From Krasilnikovozyma curviuscula (taxonomy: Eukaryota > Basidiomycota > Tremellomycetes > Cystofilobasidiales > Mrakiaceae), in contig MVAQ01000051.1 of NCBI GenBank assembly GCA_014825775.1, positions 45,700-109,699 on the forward strand: a DNA stretch of 64,000 nt, in the 5' to 3' direction. The translations under genes and the position numbers were made by a program. Shown here piece by piece: positions 24,152 through 37,300 of the stretch (its first letter is position 1; each line of letters begins with the position of its first letter). The notes below the pieces were generated by a model. That model saw only the letters and a list, made by a program, of their open reading frames with translations. It was not told the DNA's origin and made no database searches.

Positions 24152-26059
24152 ATGTCCAGGTTCATCTCCTTCTCCAGGGCAGCTGCTACTCGTCCCGCTT
24201 TTGCTGTAAGTCTTATTGCAATCCCTTAGATGGGGCCTGGTCGAGCTGGCGGTGGTACAGTCGACTAACGATACGTCCTTCACCGTTTTCCCATCTCATC
24301 GAACCTCAAACGTCGGTATCGCTGCTATTCCAATGGAATGTGGGATCTGCTTGCTTTTGGAACCTACTTGGGATCGTGTAGCCTTCTCGCTTTGTTTTGG
24401 CCAGAGGGTTGCAGACAGCTACCGACTCGAGCTCCCCAGCGCATGAGATTCCAGAGGACTCGAAGGCTACCGTGAGTTTCCTCTAGCCATTATCTCCCCT
24501 AGAACATGTAAGACGAGATAGCTAACGAGTTGTGCGCCCTTGACCCACCATTTTTCACCTGGAAACGATTTTTTACTCGCCTGCCTCCCTCTGGCTCGAA
24601 ACCCAACTGCCGCAAACCCCATAAGTTCACCGTCAACCTCGATGCTGAATCCTTCCACGGCTACAGATGTGACCCACCAGAGACACAAGTCGAAGTTTCT
24701 AAGGAGATGCTTTTGGACATGTACCAAAAGATGGTCCTCATGAGACGAATGGAACAGGCTGCCGACACTTTGTACAAGGCCAAGCTTATCCGAGGTTTCT
24801 GTCACTTGGCCATTGGTCAAGAGGCTATCTCTGTCGGAATGGAGTCTGCTATCGACCAAAACGACAGAATCATTACTGCTTACAGATGTCACCCCTTCGC
24901 CGTCCTCAGAGGAGGAAGTATCAAGGGCGTGATTGCGGAGCTCTTGGGTCGAAAGACTGGAATGTCGGGTGGAAAAGGTGGATCCATGCACATGTTCACC
25001 CCATCCTTCTTCGGTGGTAACGGTATCGTCGGTGCTCAGGTCCCAGTCGGTGCTGGTATCGCTTTTGCTCAACAGTACTTGGGTAACAAGACTGTCACCT
25101 TCGCCATGTATGGTGATGGTGCCTCCAACCAGGGTCAAGTCTTCGAGGCTTACAACATGGTCAGTGTTTATCTACTCTCCTTTCTCCTGTCTGAAGAATA
25201 GGCTCTGAAGATACTTCTCGCGCCCTTTTTTCTAGGCAAAGTTGTGGAATCTCCCATGTGTCTTCGTCTGTGAGAACAACAAGTATGGTATGGGTACCCC
25301 AGCTGCTCGTTCGTCAATGAACACCGAATACTTCAAGCGTGGTGACATGATTGCCGGTATTCAAGTACGTTTTGTCCTTTCTTTGTCAACCCCACAAGTT
25401 TCAGCGTCAATTGACGCGGGTGAACTCTTCCGATCAGGTCAACGGTATGGACATCTTGGCTTGTCACCAGGCTTCCAAGTTCGCCAAGCAGTGGGCTGTC
25501 GATGGCAAGGGTCCATTGCTCATTGAGTTCGTTACTTACAGATACGGTGGTCACTCGTGAGTAATTTCGTGTAACGCTAATGGCTATAACGTACTTTGCT
25601 GACACGCTGCCATTGCCATTCAACAGCATGTCTGATCCAGGAACCACTTACAGAACCAGAGAGGAGATCCAGAGAATGAGAAGCACTCAAGATCCAATTG
25701 CGGGACTGAAGAAGTACATCGCTGACGTGAGTTTTCGCGTTTACCCTCCTTCTCCTGAAATGCGATCGCTCACGGAATGATACTTTTCTCGTAGTGGGGC
25801 GTTGCTGATGAGGCTACTCTCAAGGCCATCGACAAGGCTGCTAAGGCTGAAGTTGACGAGGCCGTTGAATCGTCCAAGAACGACCCAGAGCCTGATATCA
25901 AGGCTGATCTCTGGACCGACATCTACTTCAAGGGTGTAAGTACCTCGTCTGTACTTTTCCTCTATCAGCTGAAACCCTACTAACGTCGTTTTGTGGCCTT
26001 TGCAGACCGAACCGCCTTACATGCGTGGAAGAGAGAAGGAGGAAGTGCACTACTACTGA
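24152..26059 (+). CDS. PDA1: pyruvate dehydrogenase E1 component, alpha subunit (mitochondrial)
   Basis: Thiamine-diphosphate-dependent decarboxylase subunit of the pyruvate dehydrogenase complex, converting pyruvate towards acetyl-CoA in the mitochondrial matrix. Eight exons (24152-24205, 24382-24471, 24626-25159, 25236-25364, 25438-25556, 25627-25726, 25795-25935, 26006-26059) give 406 aa. The first two exons encode an Arg/Ser/Ala-rich targeting sequence ([18 protein letters not shown]). Conserved pieces are [11 protein letters not shown], the ThDP/Mg motif [20 protein letters not shown] ending in CENN, and the phosphorylation-loop region [20 protein letters not shown] that is regulated by PDH kinase. 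The exon 3 acceptor (ATAAG at 24625) is weak but keeps the frame and the family sequence. Confidence 0.96.
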
Positions 26060-26261
26060 AAGTGCTCAGCGTAATACATCGTACCTTCAGCCTAGAGATG
26101 TGATTTAGTTTTCTGGTTAAAAAGACTCTCAAACTTTGCAAGTTGCTTTTGAGCTACTTTGGTGGAAGCAAGAAAATAAAAAAGTTATCTGGCGACGCCT
26201 GTATTGGAGGAAGGAACGCGGCTTCGGGGTGACTGTGAACCCAAACGACCTCAAAAGAAAA

Positions 26262-28647
26262 ATGCCTCCCAAGAAAAGCAGAGCTGCTGCTTCCAAAGGG
26301 AAGAAAGCTGCTGCTGTCGATGAAACTGCGGCTGTCTCTATCGAGCAGTCAGGGGTAGAGCACCAGCCGTCAACAGTCGAGGAGGATACGAAACATATTC
26401 GAGACGTCGAGGAATCCGATAGAGCAGCGAAGAAACCTCGACTGGATATGGATATGGATGGAGAGGAGGATGTTCAAGCAGCTGAGACTGTGACGACCGT
26501 GGCAGAGTCGAAGATAGCACCTTCTCCTCCAGAAACAGCAGACTCGAGGGAACCACCACCACCTGAAGAAGCAACTCCTCTTACGTCCAACGACGATCAT
26601 CTTGCTGAAAATCCAATCATTGTTGCCTCGTCTTTGACGGTGGGAAAGACATCAGCGGTGGAGGAGGAGTCAGAGGACGAAGAGGAGGAAGTGTATGTTC
26701 CGGACGAGGACGACCAGCAAACGAGAACAGATCTGTACTTAGACACGGTGAATAAAGTTGTAAATATTCTGGGTGTCTATTCAAACAACTAACGTTATAT
26801 CTTGTTTTTCCCAGATCAACCGACCGAACCTGGATTTCGATTTCGAGAAGCTCTGCTCGGTATCGCTGTCAAACATTAACATCTACGGCTGTCTTGTGTG
26901 TGGAAAGTATTTCCAGGGACGAGGAAAGAGTAGTTGGGCCTACAAACATTCTGTTGGTGAAGGTCACCATGTCTTTTTGAAGCTTGATGAGGAAAAGGTC
27001 AGTAATTTCGCTCATACGTACAGTTTCTGGGGGTTACTGACCTTTATTTCCATGCTTTACTGCCTTATAGTTCTATGTTCTGCCTGACGGATACCCTGTA
27101 TCAGATCCGTCCCTTACCGACATCATCCACGTCCTCAGCCCTCGATACGACAAAGCTCAAATCTCCCAACTTTCAAAAATGCCACACACAAGCTACGACC
27201 TGTCAGGCAAGGCATATCTCCCTGGGTATATTGGTCTCAACAACATCAAGGCCAACGACTACCTCAACGTTGTCATACACGCTCTCCTCCACGTTCCACC
27301 GCTCCGAGATTTTCTTCTCTCACCAGAAACAGAAGCGCTCAAGCCAGAAAAGAAGCCTACAGAGTTGGTGAAGAGGTTCTCTGAGCTGGCAAAGAAGCTC
27401 TGGAACCCTAAGCTGTTCAAGGCGCAAGTTAGTCCTCATGAGTTCTTGCAGGCGGTCACTGAAGCGAGTGATGGTCAATTCAAGATCACTCAACAAGGAG
27501 ATCCAATTGCCTTCCTTGGATGGCTACTGAATAGGCTCCACAAGGATTTGGGTGGATCAAGGAAGAAGAATTCAAGTGAGCTCTCCTCCATCCTTCTGGA
27601 CCCGTTACATTGCTGCGTTACTGACTAGTTTTCTTTCTTGATCAACTTTTAGGTGTGATATACTCAACGTTCCAAGGAGAGCTTCATATTGAAACTCAGC
27701 AATTTGTCATCAACAAAGCAGACGCTGGTGGCAACAAAAAGCCTCAGTTCGATATCTCACGAGGTGAGTCGTCTCTCCTTTCACAGCAAAATCTCTCGTC
27801 TCTGAATATTGCTCAATCGTCCACTTGTTTTTAGATATCCAAAAGATGACATCCCCTTACCTCTTCCTCGCTCTCGATCTGCCACCCATGCCGCTCTTCC
27901 AGGACTCAGTTGAGAAGAACATTATCCCTCAGGTACCTATCTCCAGTATTCTTGCCAAATATGACGGGGTTACTACTCAGGTTTGTCATGCTCTTTTATC
28001 ATCCGTCTGGAAGTTTCCACTGACATCTTGACCGTGTGGATCGTCTCATCTACAGGAAGCTGGGCAGAATATTAAGAGGCATCATCTTACGAAACTTCCA
28101 CCGTATTTGATCCTCCATATCAAAAGATTTACCAAAAACAACTTCGTTGAGGACAAGAACCCAACAATTGTCAACTTCCCACTGCGTGGTGTAGACTTCA
28201 AAGATTGTGAGTTGTCTTACTGGCGTCTCTGCTTCTCTAGCTGTTGCTGATCCATCTACTATACTATTATAGACATAGAGGATGCGGATATCTCGACACT
28301 GTACGACTTAGTAGTCAACTTGCCATTCGAATCCTCCATTGCATCAACAACGATGAAAAAAGCTGGGCCATCTAAAGCCACGAATCCTCTGAAAAAACAA
28401 AAGGACAACGCCGGAGAAACACAGTGGAAGGTTCACTTGAGAGCTGGTGAAGGTGGGGGTGATCAGGAGAAGTGGTTCTCGATCAATGATCTGAGGGTCG
28501 ATGAAGTTCAGAAGGAGATGGTTTTTTTGGGCGAAACTGTCATGCAGGTGAGCTTCAACGACAAATCTCCAGTCTCTTTCAAAAGCTTTCACATACTGAC
28601 CTTCGGTGCGTCCATTTGTTCCTCAGATTTGGGAACGAAGAGCATGA
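26262..28647 (+). CDS. SAD1: tri-snRNP assembly factor Sad1 (USP39 family, inactive ubiquitin protease)
   Basis: Splicing factor of the U4/U6.U5 tri-snRNP. Eight exons (26262-26747, 26815-26997, 27071-27575, 27653-27763, 27835-27980, 28056-28206, 28273-28547, 28627-28647) give 625 aa. After a long Lys- then Glu-rich disordered N-terminus (MPPKKSRAAASKGKK, SEDEEEEVYVPDEDD) comes a UBP-type zinc finger (YGCLVCGKYFQGRGKSSWAY, HSVGEGHHVF). The ubiquitin-hydrolase fold follows. Where active enzymes have the Cys box GNTCFMN, this one reads GLNNIKANDYLNVVIHAL, so the catalytic Cys is missing, as is known for the family. Extra N-terminal length is lineage-specific. It lies 202 bp after PDA1 and 235 bp before NOP58. 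Confidence 0.94.
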
Positions 28648-28882
28648 AGAGATGCTGGAGAAGTGGCGCAAGCATAGTGATGAAGAAGCATTTTCCCTAG
28701 CTTCATTTTTGATCACTGAGCAAGATAGCAATATTCAGTAATCAGTCGGAACCCTCTGACATTCTCAAACGAGATACTTTGAAGTGGCGAGAAATTGGTC
28801 TTGCTGCAAAGTTTTTCTGAGGGACCGCTGCAGAGAATTTGTTGCCGACCACACGCATCAAAGCAACTCAAAACTTCCAGTC

Positions 28883-30998
28883 ATGCTCGTCCTCTCTGAA
28901 TCTTCTGTTGGATTCGCTCTGTTCTCTGTGACAGACGAAGGTAAAATTGGAGATGCTGATTTGCACAAAAGTTTCGCAACACCTGAGGCCGCCTCAAACT
29001 TGTGAGCAGTGACATCTGTCGACCTGTTTCCTCTTGCTGGAGGTGGATATTGATCTGTTACGTTGTTTAAATAGGCTGAAACTCAAGGCTATCCACAGAT
29101 TCACCTCCACTGCGGATGCTGTCGAGGATCTCACCCAACTTCAGGATGGGAAACTTTCAAAGGTCCTCCAGAAGTTTTTGGTCGATGAAATCACTGGTGG
29201 AGAGAAGAAGAAGGGCAAAGGTGCTGAGGAGACTTTGATTGTTGGAGACACTAAGCTTGGAGGAGCTATTGCTAAAAAGTTGGGCATCAAGGTCATGTCG
29301 GATTCCAACACCCTCGACCTCTACCGTGGTATCAGAGAACAGCTTTCCGTCCTTCTCAACGGTCTGGATCCAAAGGATTTAGCTACCATGAGTTTGGGTC
29401 TCTCTCACTCTCTTTCTCGGTCAGTTTCTATCATCCTGTTAGCTGTGAGGGCGTGCTAAATTTTTTACTGATTTAAAATTCATTATAGATTCAAACTGAA
29501 GTTCTCACCTGACAAGGTTGATACTATGATTGTTCAAGCTATTGCTCTTCTGGACGATTTGGATAAGGAGATCAACATTTACTCCATGAGAGTGAAGGTC
29601 AGTTTCTCCGCGCGCGCCAGTGCTCTAGTGAGAGACCCAAACTAACAGAGGGACCTCGATTTATCTAGGAATGGTACGGTTGGCACTTCCCAGAGATGGG
29701 CAAGATCATTGTTGATAACATGGCTTACGCCAAAGTCGTTAAGGCTATGGGTCAGTACCCTACCTTCCACTTTCTCCGTATTTCGCATGAGCACCGCCTA
29801 ACAAGATTTTGAATTGTCCTTTCAGGCTTCCGAACTAATGCTTCTACCACCTCCTTCGAGCTCATTCTTCCTGAAGATCTCGAGGCTACCTTGAAAGCCG
29901 CCGCTGAACTCTCCATGGGTACCGAAATCTCTGAGACCGACATGACCCATATCCACAGCTTGTGCGAACAAGTTATCTCTATAACCGAATATCGTGCTCA
30001 ACTCTTCGAATACCTCCGTAACAGAATGTCCGCCATCGCACCAAACTTGACTGCCTTGGTCGGCGAGCTTGTCGGTGCCAGACTCATTTCCCACGCTGGC
30101 TCTCTGATGAACTTGGCTAAACACCCAGCATCCACCATCCAGATCCTCGGAGCTGAGAAGGCTCTTTTCAGAGCTCTGAAAACGAAGCATGACACTCCAA
30201 AGTACGGTCTCATCTATCACGCATCTCTCATTGGCCAGGCTCCGCAGAAGCTGAAGGGAAAGGTAAGCATTGCCCAGAGTATGATAAAGCTCTTGATCGA
30301 CTTACTCACATACTATTTTCTGTCTTCAGATGGCTCGTATGGTTGCTACCAAGGCGGCTCTCTCCATCCGTGTGGATGCTCTCTCCGACGCCGACACCAA
30401 ATCTGCTGAGGATGCTCCAGTTATTGGTGTTGAGAACCGCGCCAAGCTCGAGTCTCGTCTACGAGCACTGGAACACCGATTGGGTATCGTCTCTGTCCGA
30501 TCTGCTGCCGCCTCTGGCGAAAGCAGAACCCAACAACCCAAATTCGAAACCACTAGCAACGGCGCTGGTTACAACACTGCTGCTGATTCCGTCGGCCTCA
30601 TTTCTACTCAACCTACTCCAGCTGCCTCGACTCCAAGCAAGGAGCTGACCAAGGAGGAGAAGAAGGCTTTGAAGAAAAAGAGGAAGAGTGAGGCTGCTGA
30701 AGGTGGAGCGATGGAAATCGACTCCTCCGCCGCCGGACCATCGACTACTGCACCTGAAGTCGATGAAGAGGAGCAGAAGAGGCTGAAGAAAGAGGCGAAG
30801 AAGGCAAAGAAGGCTGCTGAGGCTGCTGCAGCCGAGTCTAACGGCGCTGCTTCGTCGCCGGTGAAGGAGGAGAAGAAGGAGAAGTCGAAGAAGAGGAAAG
30901 CGGAAGCTGAGGTTGGTGACGTGTCTGTCGGCGGTGACGCAGCTGACGGTGAAAAGAAGAAGAAAAAGAAGAAGAGCAGAGACAGCGAAGTGGCATAG
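28883..30998 (+). CDS. NOP58: box C/D snoRNP core protein Nop58
   Basis: Core protein of box C/D snoRNPs that guide 2'-O-methylation of rRNA in the nucleolus. Six exons (28883-29001, 29075-29419, 29489-29597, 29669-29750, 29826-30262, 30330-30998) give 586 aa. The N-terminal NOP5 domain begins [20 protein letters not shown]. The coiled-coil region includes [16 protein letters not shown], and the Nop RNA-binding domain includes [20 protein letters not shown] and [15 protein letters not shown]. The end is a lysine/glutamate-rich KKE-type tail ([16 protein letters not shown] and onward), as in yeast Nop58. No snoRNA was recognised in its introns, which are all short. Confidence 0.97.
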
Positions 30999-31254
30999 AT
31001 ACCCTTCATTACATCTGTTATTCTCCTTCGCATTCCCTCTTCGCACAAAATTACCAGATCACCACCTGTGATACCTTCCTTTTTCTCTTTCCATTTCGGT
31101 TTCTGCTTTCTGTCTTGTACTTTACTGCTTTCATATCCATCGCATCTTTCAACTTTTTGTTTTGCCTGCAAGAGTTCTCGATCTGCGGCCAACACTCGTA
31201 GTGAAGTAATTTTCTATTCAGAAATGGATCATACTCTCTAATCGAAAAGAGCAG

Positions 31255-33215
31255 ATGGATACGAAATTTATAGCTGGTACTGCTGTAGTTATAGCAGTAA
31301 TAGCTGCTTTCATAGCTCAGAAGCTGCTTTCCTCACCTCCCTCATCACCTTCTACCGTCCAGCCTACCTCGACCTCGTTGCCCTCACTGCTCTGGCCGCT
31401 CCTCACCACTCATATCCGTCTTCAGCCTCAACCGTCAAGACATGCTTTCAAATACCCCCTCCTGTACTTTGGTGTCGACGTGCAGGACCTTGAGCTGGGA
31501 TGGTTGGACTGTGGACGGGTCTTTGGGTATCAATCCGAGAAGATGAACAAGAGCTGGAAGTTCACCACACTGCGTGAGGCTGGATATCTGTATGCAGATG
31601 AAACGATCGACAAGGCTTCGTCTGGTGAAGAAGTCGACTCGAAAATGGCCAGTTTGAGATCGACAGAACCTCTGCGAGCGAAACTTATCAGCATCATCTC
31701 TACACACCTCAAGATCGATAAAAATAGTGTAATGCATAAACTTGGCAGAGTATATCTCCTCACTATGCCAGCCTTCATAGGATTCGAGGGAATCAATCCC
31801 TTGTCTGTGTGGTTGTGTTATAATGGGAAGGAAGAGGAGGAAATCGGGCTCTGGGTTGTGGTTCTGGAGGTGCATAACACTTTTGGAGAGAGGCACGTAT
31901 ATGTTCTGGAGACCGGTAATGGAGAAGATAGTGCGCCGATAGGGTACGTTCAGTTTCTTATTTTGTATCAAGTCACTGGTCTGACCTGGTATTATTATCG
32001 TAGGTACCAGCATCGCTGGACATTTCCAAGATCGTTTCATGTGTAAGATATTCATTTATCAGAAGACCGGACCCTGAAGTTTTGTTTAACGGATTTCCCT
32101 TTTTGCGCCGACGTAGATCCCCTTTCAACTCTCGCTCAGGATTCTACACGCTGTCCTTAGTAGCACCTTTCATAGCTCTACCGGGTCCCATATCTCCTGT
32201 CAAAGCTGCAGCACCGCAACTTTCAATCTCTCTTCTCCTCCTCACGCCAGAGAAGACGCCCAAGCTCCATGCCAGGCTATCAACGTCAGGCTGCGGCCCA
32301 CCGATCCCAATCACCAGCCGCTCGGTCCTCTCGACCATTTTGGGAAAGTACCCCATCTCGCTGCTCCTAACGACACCAAGGATTCTTTGGAACGCAGGTG
32401 TGCTGTCGTTATCCAAAAAACTGCCCGTCTACAGTCGACCGGATCCGATCGGAAGGGAGGAGGCTACAGTGTGGAGAGAGGGGAAAGGAAAGGAGTCTTC
32501 TTTAGACGGGTTCGAAGACGGTGGTGATTGGGGTGTTGTGGATAAAAAGGCGGCGGTTCGAGGTGGGATAGGATGGAAGAAGGCATCGAGTGGTGAACTG
32601 AAGTGTCAGCAATGGATACAGGAGTACATTAAAAGGATACTCCTTACAGCATCAGCATCCAATGGTTCTAGAAGTGGTCTGCCTAATGAAGTCCTTATCA
32701 TTCCATCCGACCCTGGCCGTCCAATGGTTCTCATCACTGCGGACGCAATAGTGTCTATCACCACCCTCGACCATACCAACACACTACCATCAATCTCAAC
32801 ACTCAAAATCACAGCCATCTCGAACCAGACATTCCAACTCCTCGCGTTGTCGCCCACGCCAAAACACAGTCTCCTACTTTCGGCACCGCCGCTCAATGCG
32901 TTTTTGGTCTCCTCAAGAGAACAATTTATTGCTCTGTTCTCACCAGACATAAAAGACACAACCCTTTCTCAACCCACCTCGACGCTCTCGACCAGCGTGA
33001 CTCGCTTTATCCGGAGGCTCAACACTTTTATCCACCCAGCGCTGCGGCAGCAACAGCATTTCCTCGAGCCTGCACCGCCTGGTCTACCATTGGTTCTGGG
33101 ATTGTTTTTGATCCTCGAGTGGATGGAATACGCGGTGATGGGTTTGTTAGGGGTGAGGTTTGTGAGAGGCGGAGCGGGGTGGAAGGAGGTTTGGTTAAGC
33201 GCTTCGTCCAGGTGA
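31255..33215 (+). CDS. DUF1365 family membrane protein
   Basis: Three exons (31255-31943, 32004-32042, 32117-33215) close at 608 aa. An N-terminal transmembrane helix (residues about 4-25, FIAGTAVVIAVIAAFIAQKL) is followed by the DUF1365 region: HAFKYPLLYFGVDVQDLELG, then FGYQSEKMNKSWKFTTLREA, INPLSVWLCYN, VLEVHNTFGERHVYVLETGN and the family hallmark FPRSFHVSPFNSRSGFYTL. A hydrophobic stretch near the end (LPLVLGLFLILEWMEYAVMG) may be a second membrane segment. In bacteria DUF1365 proteins are commonly encoded next to cyclopropane-fatty-acid synthase-like genes, so a lipid-modifying role is inferred; no such partner lies nearby here. Confidence 0.88.
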
Positions 33216-34355
33216 TGGTGAGAAGTATGGGCTCAGGTATGGATATAATATCTCTCATAAAGAGCTTGGGGTAGTATATTGAGGGATGCTCTTACGTTTT
33301 GGGATACGTTAGCGCAGTTCTGGAAGCAGTGAGTTTGTTTTTGTCATCCGTGGCGTCGGCTGTCGCACACGCACAAAATGAACAAGGCTACCAGCTTGCT
33401 ACATTTTTGTGTCAGTAATACATTGCAAGCTTTTTTTGACTGGCCCTATCGATACAAAACATGTGTGCGATTGCATGCCGGTCGGACGAATGGGGTTAGC
33501 GACGGGCAGCTACACCTGTCAATACACGTCCTAATTCTTTAATAGTATCCACGAAGAACATTGCAGAGTTTCGCTTTGGTACTTTCGGAAGAAAAGCACA
33601 GGAGCAATGTTCCTATCATATCAAGCTGCTGGAAAAGCGCTCCCCTTTGTTTTTGGCGCTCGATTAGATTTAGATAAGCGCTGGCATCGCATGGCACAGG
33701 TCTCAATAAACCCATGTCAAAACCCGAAGTCTTTGCCTATCTCTGATCTCGATTGTTCCGGTTTCCTTCTGAATCATACTTAAAAGAGATTTCAGAAAGG
33801 CGACGGACAGCACGCAAATTACAAGACCTCTGGGTGCCTTAACAGCGCCTAGAAATCGTGGGCAAATCCTGTAAAACTTTTTGCGAGTCGGGAATCGTCT
33901 TTGCGGCCAGTTCTGATATTTAAATAAATACTACTGGGCTCTGTTGTGTACGCAACAGCTGAATGGACCTTTGGCTCTTTGACCTAAACTGCTCCGTGAA
34001 AAAAAAAGGTCAGCAAACGGCAGCGTTTCCGACTGAGGCGCATCTGGTGGCGCAGCCTGGGAAACCTCGAGCGAATCGCAGGCAGCCAGTTTTCAGCTGC
34101 CCTTCTCCCCACCATCTAATCGAGCTACAAAAACATCGAGAGTGATCGTTTTGCCCAGCCAGAAGGTCACCGAACTCATCTCAAGCCTACCCAACTCAGT
34201 TCTCATATCGCTGGTTCCCAGTGAGTTTTATCGTCCTATCAAAAGAGAGGGAGGAGCTCTCTCGACTAGAGAAAAAAAAGTGGGAAACGTTCGCTGACTC
34301 GAAGGGTGCCTTATTTTGTTCCACTGCCCATCACCCTCTCTTTTCAGGTCATAGT
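33216..34355 (+). promoter_or_regulatory. GLT1 upstream region with GATA site and 5' leader intron
   Basis: A 1.1-kb gap before GLT1. A GATAAG motif lies at 33673-33678; GATA factors control nitrogen genes in fungi, so regulation by nitrogen supply is plausible but inferred. A likely leader intron spans 34221-34347 (GTGAGT donor, TTTTCAG acceptor), ending eight bases before the GLT1 ATG. No other gene is supported. Confidence 0.45.
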
Positions 34356-37300
34356 ATGGCAGAAACCCATACCGGAATCATCGAACCAGTCATCAGCGTT
34401 ACAAACGAAAAATACTTCACCTACGACAGCGAGGAATTCGAGGAATGGGATTCAGCTGGCTTTGAAGCGGTCCAGAGGGACCAAGAGTCATGGGCTGGTA
34501 ACCTCCCAGCTGCCCAGGGTCTCTACGACCCTGAAAATGAAAAGGATGGTGAGAGACAGCTCATTGTTCAGCTGTGAAAAAAGTAGAGCAGTCCGATTGA
34601 CCGGAAGCCATTTTCCTTTACCCCGCCAGCTTGTGGTGTCGGTTTTGTCTGTCACATCAAGTACGTCCCCTTGCTCCAATGGCATCCTGATACTTCTCTG
34701 ACATCTCTTTTCATCCTTCAGGGGAAAAGCTACTCACAAGATCGTCAGCGATGCCAGAAACCTGTTGTGCAACATGACTGTGAGTCGCTCTGGTGATATC
34801 GTTTCAAATGTCCAAACCATCTGCTGATATATGTCGTATCCCTTTGTAAAACGTTGCTCCCTTTCTAATTGACAGCATCGAGGTGCTAGTAAGTAAAATT
34901 TACTCGGAAAGCTTATCGGGACGTCCCGTCCAGCCAACTAGGTCACTTGAGCTGATCGTTCGAATTTCTTTTCTCTACCCTGTTTTACGTAGCTGGAGCG
35001 GATGCTAGAGATGGTGATGGTGCTGGAGCAATGACTGGAATCCCACACAAGTTCTTTGTCAGAGAGGCCGCCCACTCGATGACTCCCCAACTTCCAGCAC
35101 CCGGCCATTATGCCGTCGGAAACTTGTTTTTCTCCCCAACCGATGTCGACCTCACCAACAAGCAAAAGGGCGTGTTTACCTCTCTTGCTGATGGTCTGGG
35201 TCTCAGAGTCCTTGGCTGGAGACAAGTCCCAACGGATGGTTCCATCCTCGGTCCTGCTTCCAAGAGCAGAGAGCCCCTCATTCTTCAGCCATTCGTCGTC
35301 TTGAAGGAACACTACGGTATGGGGGATGAGTGTGAAAACAAGAACTTTGACGAAAAGAGATTCGAGAGACAGCTCTACGTGCTGAGAAAGCACTCTTCAC
35401 ACACCTTGTAAGTCTTTGCTCGATTTGCCAGCATCGTTGCCGATTCACTTCCAAACAAGGACCACTTCTAACAATTGTTTTGTATTGTATTTACAATCCT
35501 TTTTCTCATTCAGGACTGCCTCAAAGTGGTTCTATATCTGTTCTCTCTCAACCAAGAACATTGTTTACAAGGGTCAATTGTCGCCACCACAAGTCTATAA
35601 TTACTATCACGATCTCAATCACGTCTTCTACGAGACCCACTTCGCTTTGGTTCACTCTCGATTCTCCACCAACACTTTCCCATCATGGGACAGAGCTCAG
35701 CCAATGAGATGGGCAGCCCACAACGGTTAGTCAAATTTTCCTCTCTGGCATGTGAAAGAGTGCCGTCACTAACCGTGCGCGTTGTTGTTGTGAAACAGGT
35801 GAGATCAACACCGTCCGTGGTAACAAGAACTGGATGAGAGCTAGAGAAGGTGTTTTGAAGTCATCCAACTTCGGAGACGAGCTCGAGCTCCTCTACCCAA
35901 TTATCGAAGCCGGCGGGTCAGACTCAGCAGCGTTCGACAACGTCCTCGAGCTCTTGGTCGTCAATGGTGTCCTCACTCTTCCGGAAGCCGTTATGGTGCT
36001 TATCCCAGAAGCGTGGCAGAACTCTGAAGACATGGATCCCCAGAAGAAAGCATTTTACGCTTGGGCGGCGTGCTTGATGGAGCCTTGGGACGGTCCTGCT
36101 CTTTTCACTTTCTCTGACGGAAGATTCTGTGGTGCCAACCTTGACCGAAACGGTCTCAGACCATGTAGATATGTCGTTACCTCCGACGATATCATCGTCT
36201 GTGCCTCTGAAGTCGGCGCCGTCTACATCGAGCCCTCAAAGGTTATTGCCAAGGGTCGATTGAAGCCAGGACGTATGTTGCTGGTTGATACTCTCGAAGG
36301 CAGAATCGTTGATGACAAGGAACTCAAGTCGACTACCGCCAAGAAGCGTCCCTTCCAGTCGTGGCTCGACGCGCAGCTCTTGCGTCTGCCATCCATCGTC
36401 AAGAGGGTCGCCAGAACTGTCGAGATTGCTCCTGTTATTAATGACATTACCCTCAGCACCGACCCACTTCTCCTTGCTTTTGGTTACACTGTCGAACAGC
36501 TTAATATGCTCATGCTGCCCATGATTTCCGATGGAAAGGAAGGTCAGTGTTCCCCATTTTCTACTTCGCTCCAGGTACTCAAGTTTACTGATTTAATTCT
36601 CTTTTTATTACTACAGCTCTTGGATCTATGGGTAACGATGCTCCTCTTGCTTGTATGGCCACATCAGCAAGATCAACCTACGACTACTTCCGTCAACTCT
36701 TTGCTCAGGTCACCAATCCTCCAATTGATCCTATCAGAGAATCTATCGTTATGTCCCTCGAGTCTTACGTGTAAGTGGCCTTTTGTTTCCATTCTGCAAC
36801 ACTGAGACTTACTACAAATTCCTTAAAGTGGCCCAGAAGGTAACCTTTTGGAAATCAACGCCAATCAGTGCCACCGTCTCTTGTTACCATCTCCAGTTCT
36901 GTCTATCGAGGAGATGAATGCCATCAAGAATATCAAGCTTGCCCACTCTGACTGGTCAACCTTGGTTATCGACATCACCTTCCCAAAGTCCCAAGGTCTC
37001 CCAGGGTACAAGGCCTGTTTGGACCGTGTCTGCGCCGAAGCCTCTAAAGCCATCGACGATGGATACACCGCCATCGTTCTCTCAGACAGAGCTACCGGCC
37101 CAGACAGAGTCCCTCTCTCGGCTATTGTTGCCTGTGGTGGAACTCACCACTTCCTCGTCGCCGAGAAGAAGAGAGCTAAGGTTGCCATTATGGTGGAGAC
37201 TGGTGAAGCTAGAGAGGTTCACCACTGCTGTGTCCTCGTTGGTTACGGTGCTGATGCGATCTGCCCATACCTTATGATTGAAATCATCCACAAGGTCACC

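Noticed and set aside
24467..25138. 223-codon ORF on the - strand
   Set aside because: Antisense shadow of PDA1 exon 3, produced by its strong codon bias; the same holds for long minus-strand ORFs inside GLT1.
30459..31195. long minus-strand ORFs rich in Leu and Phe
   Set aside because: Antisense of the Lys/Glu-rich NOP58 tail, where AAG and GAG codons read as CTT and CTC.
34221..34355. N-terminal extension of GLT1 in the same frame
   Set aside because: It has no ATG and begins at a good GTGAGT donor with a TTTTCAG acceptor before the ATG; better explained as a leader intron.
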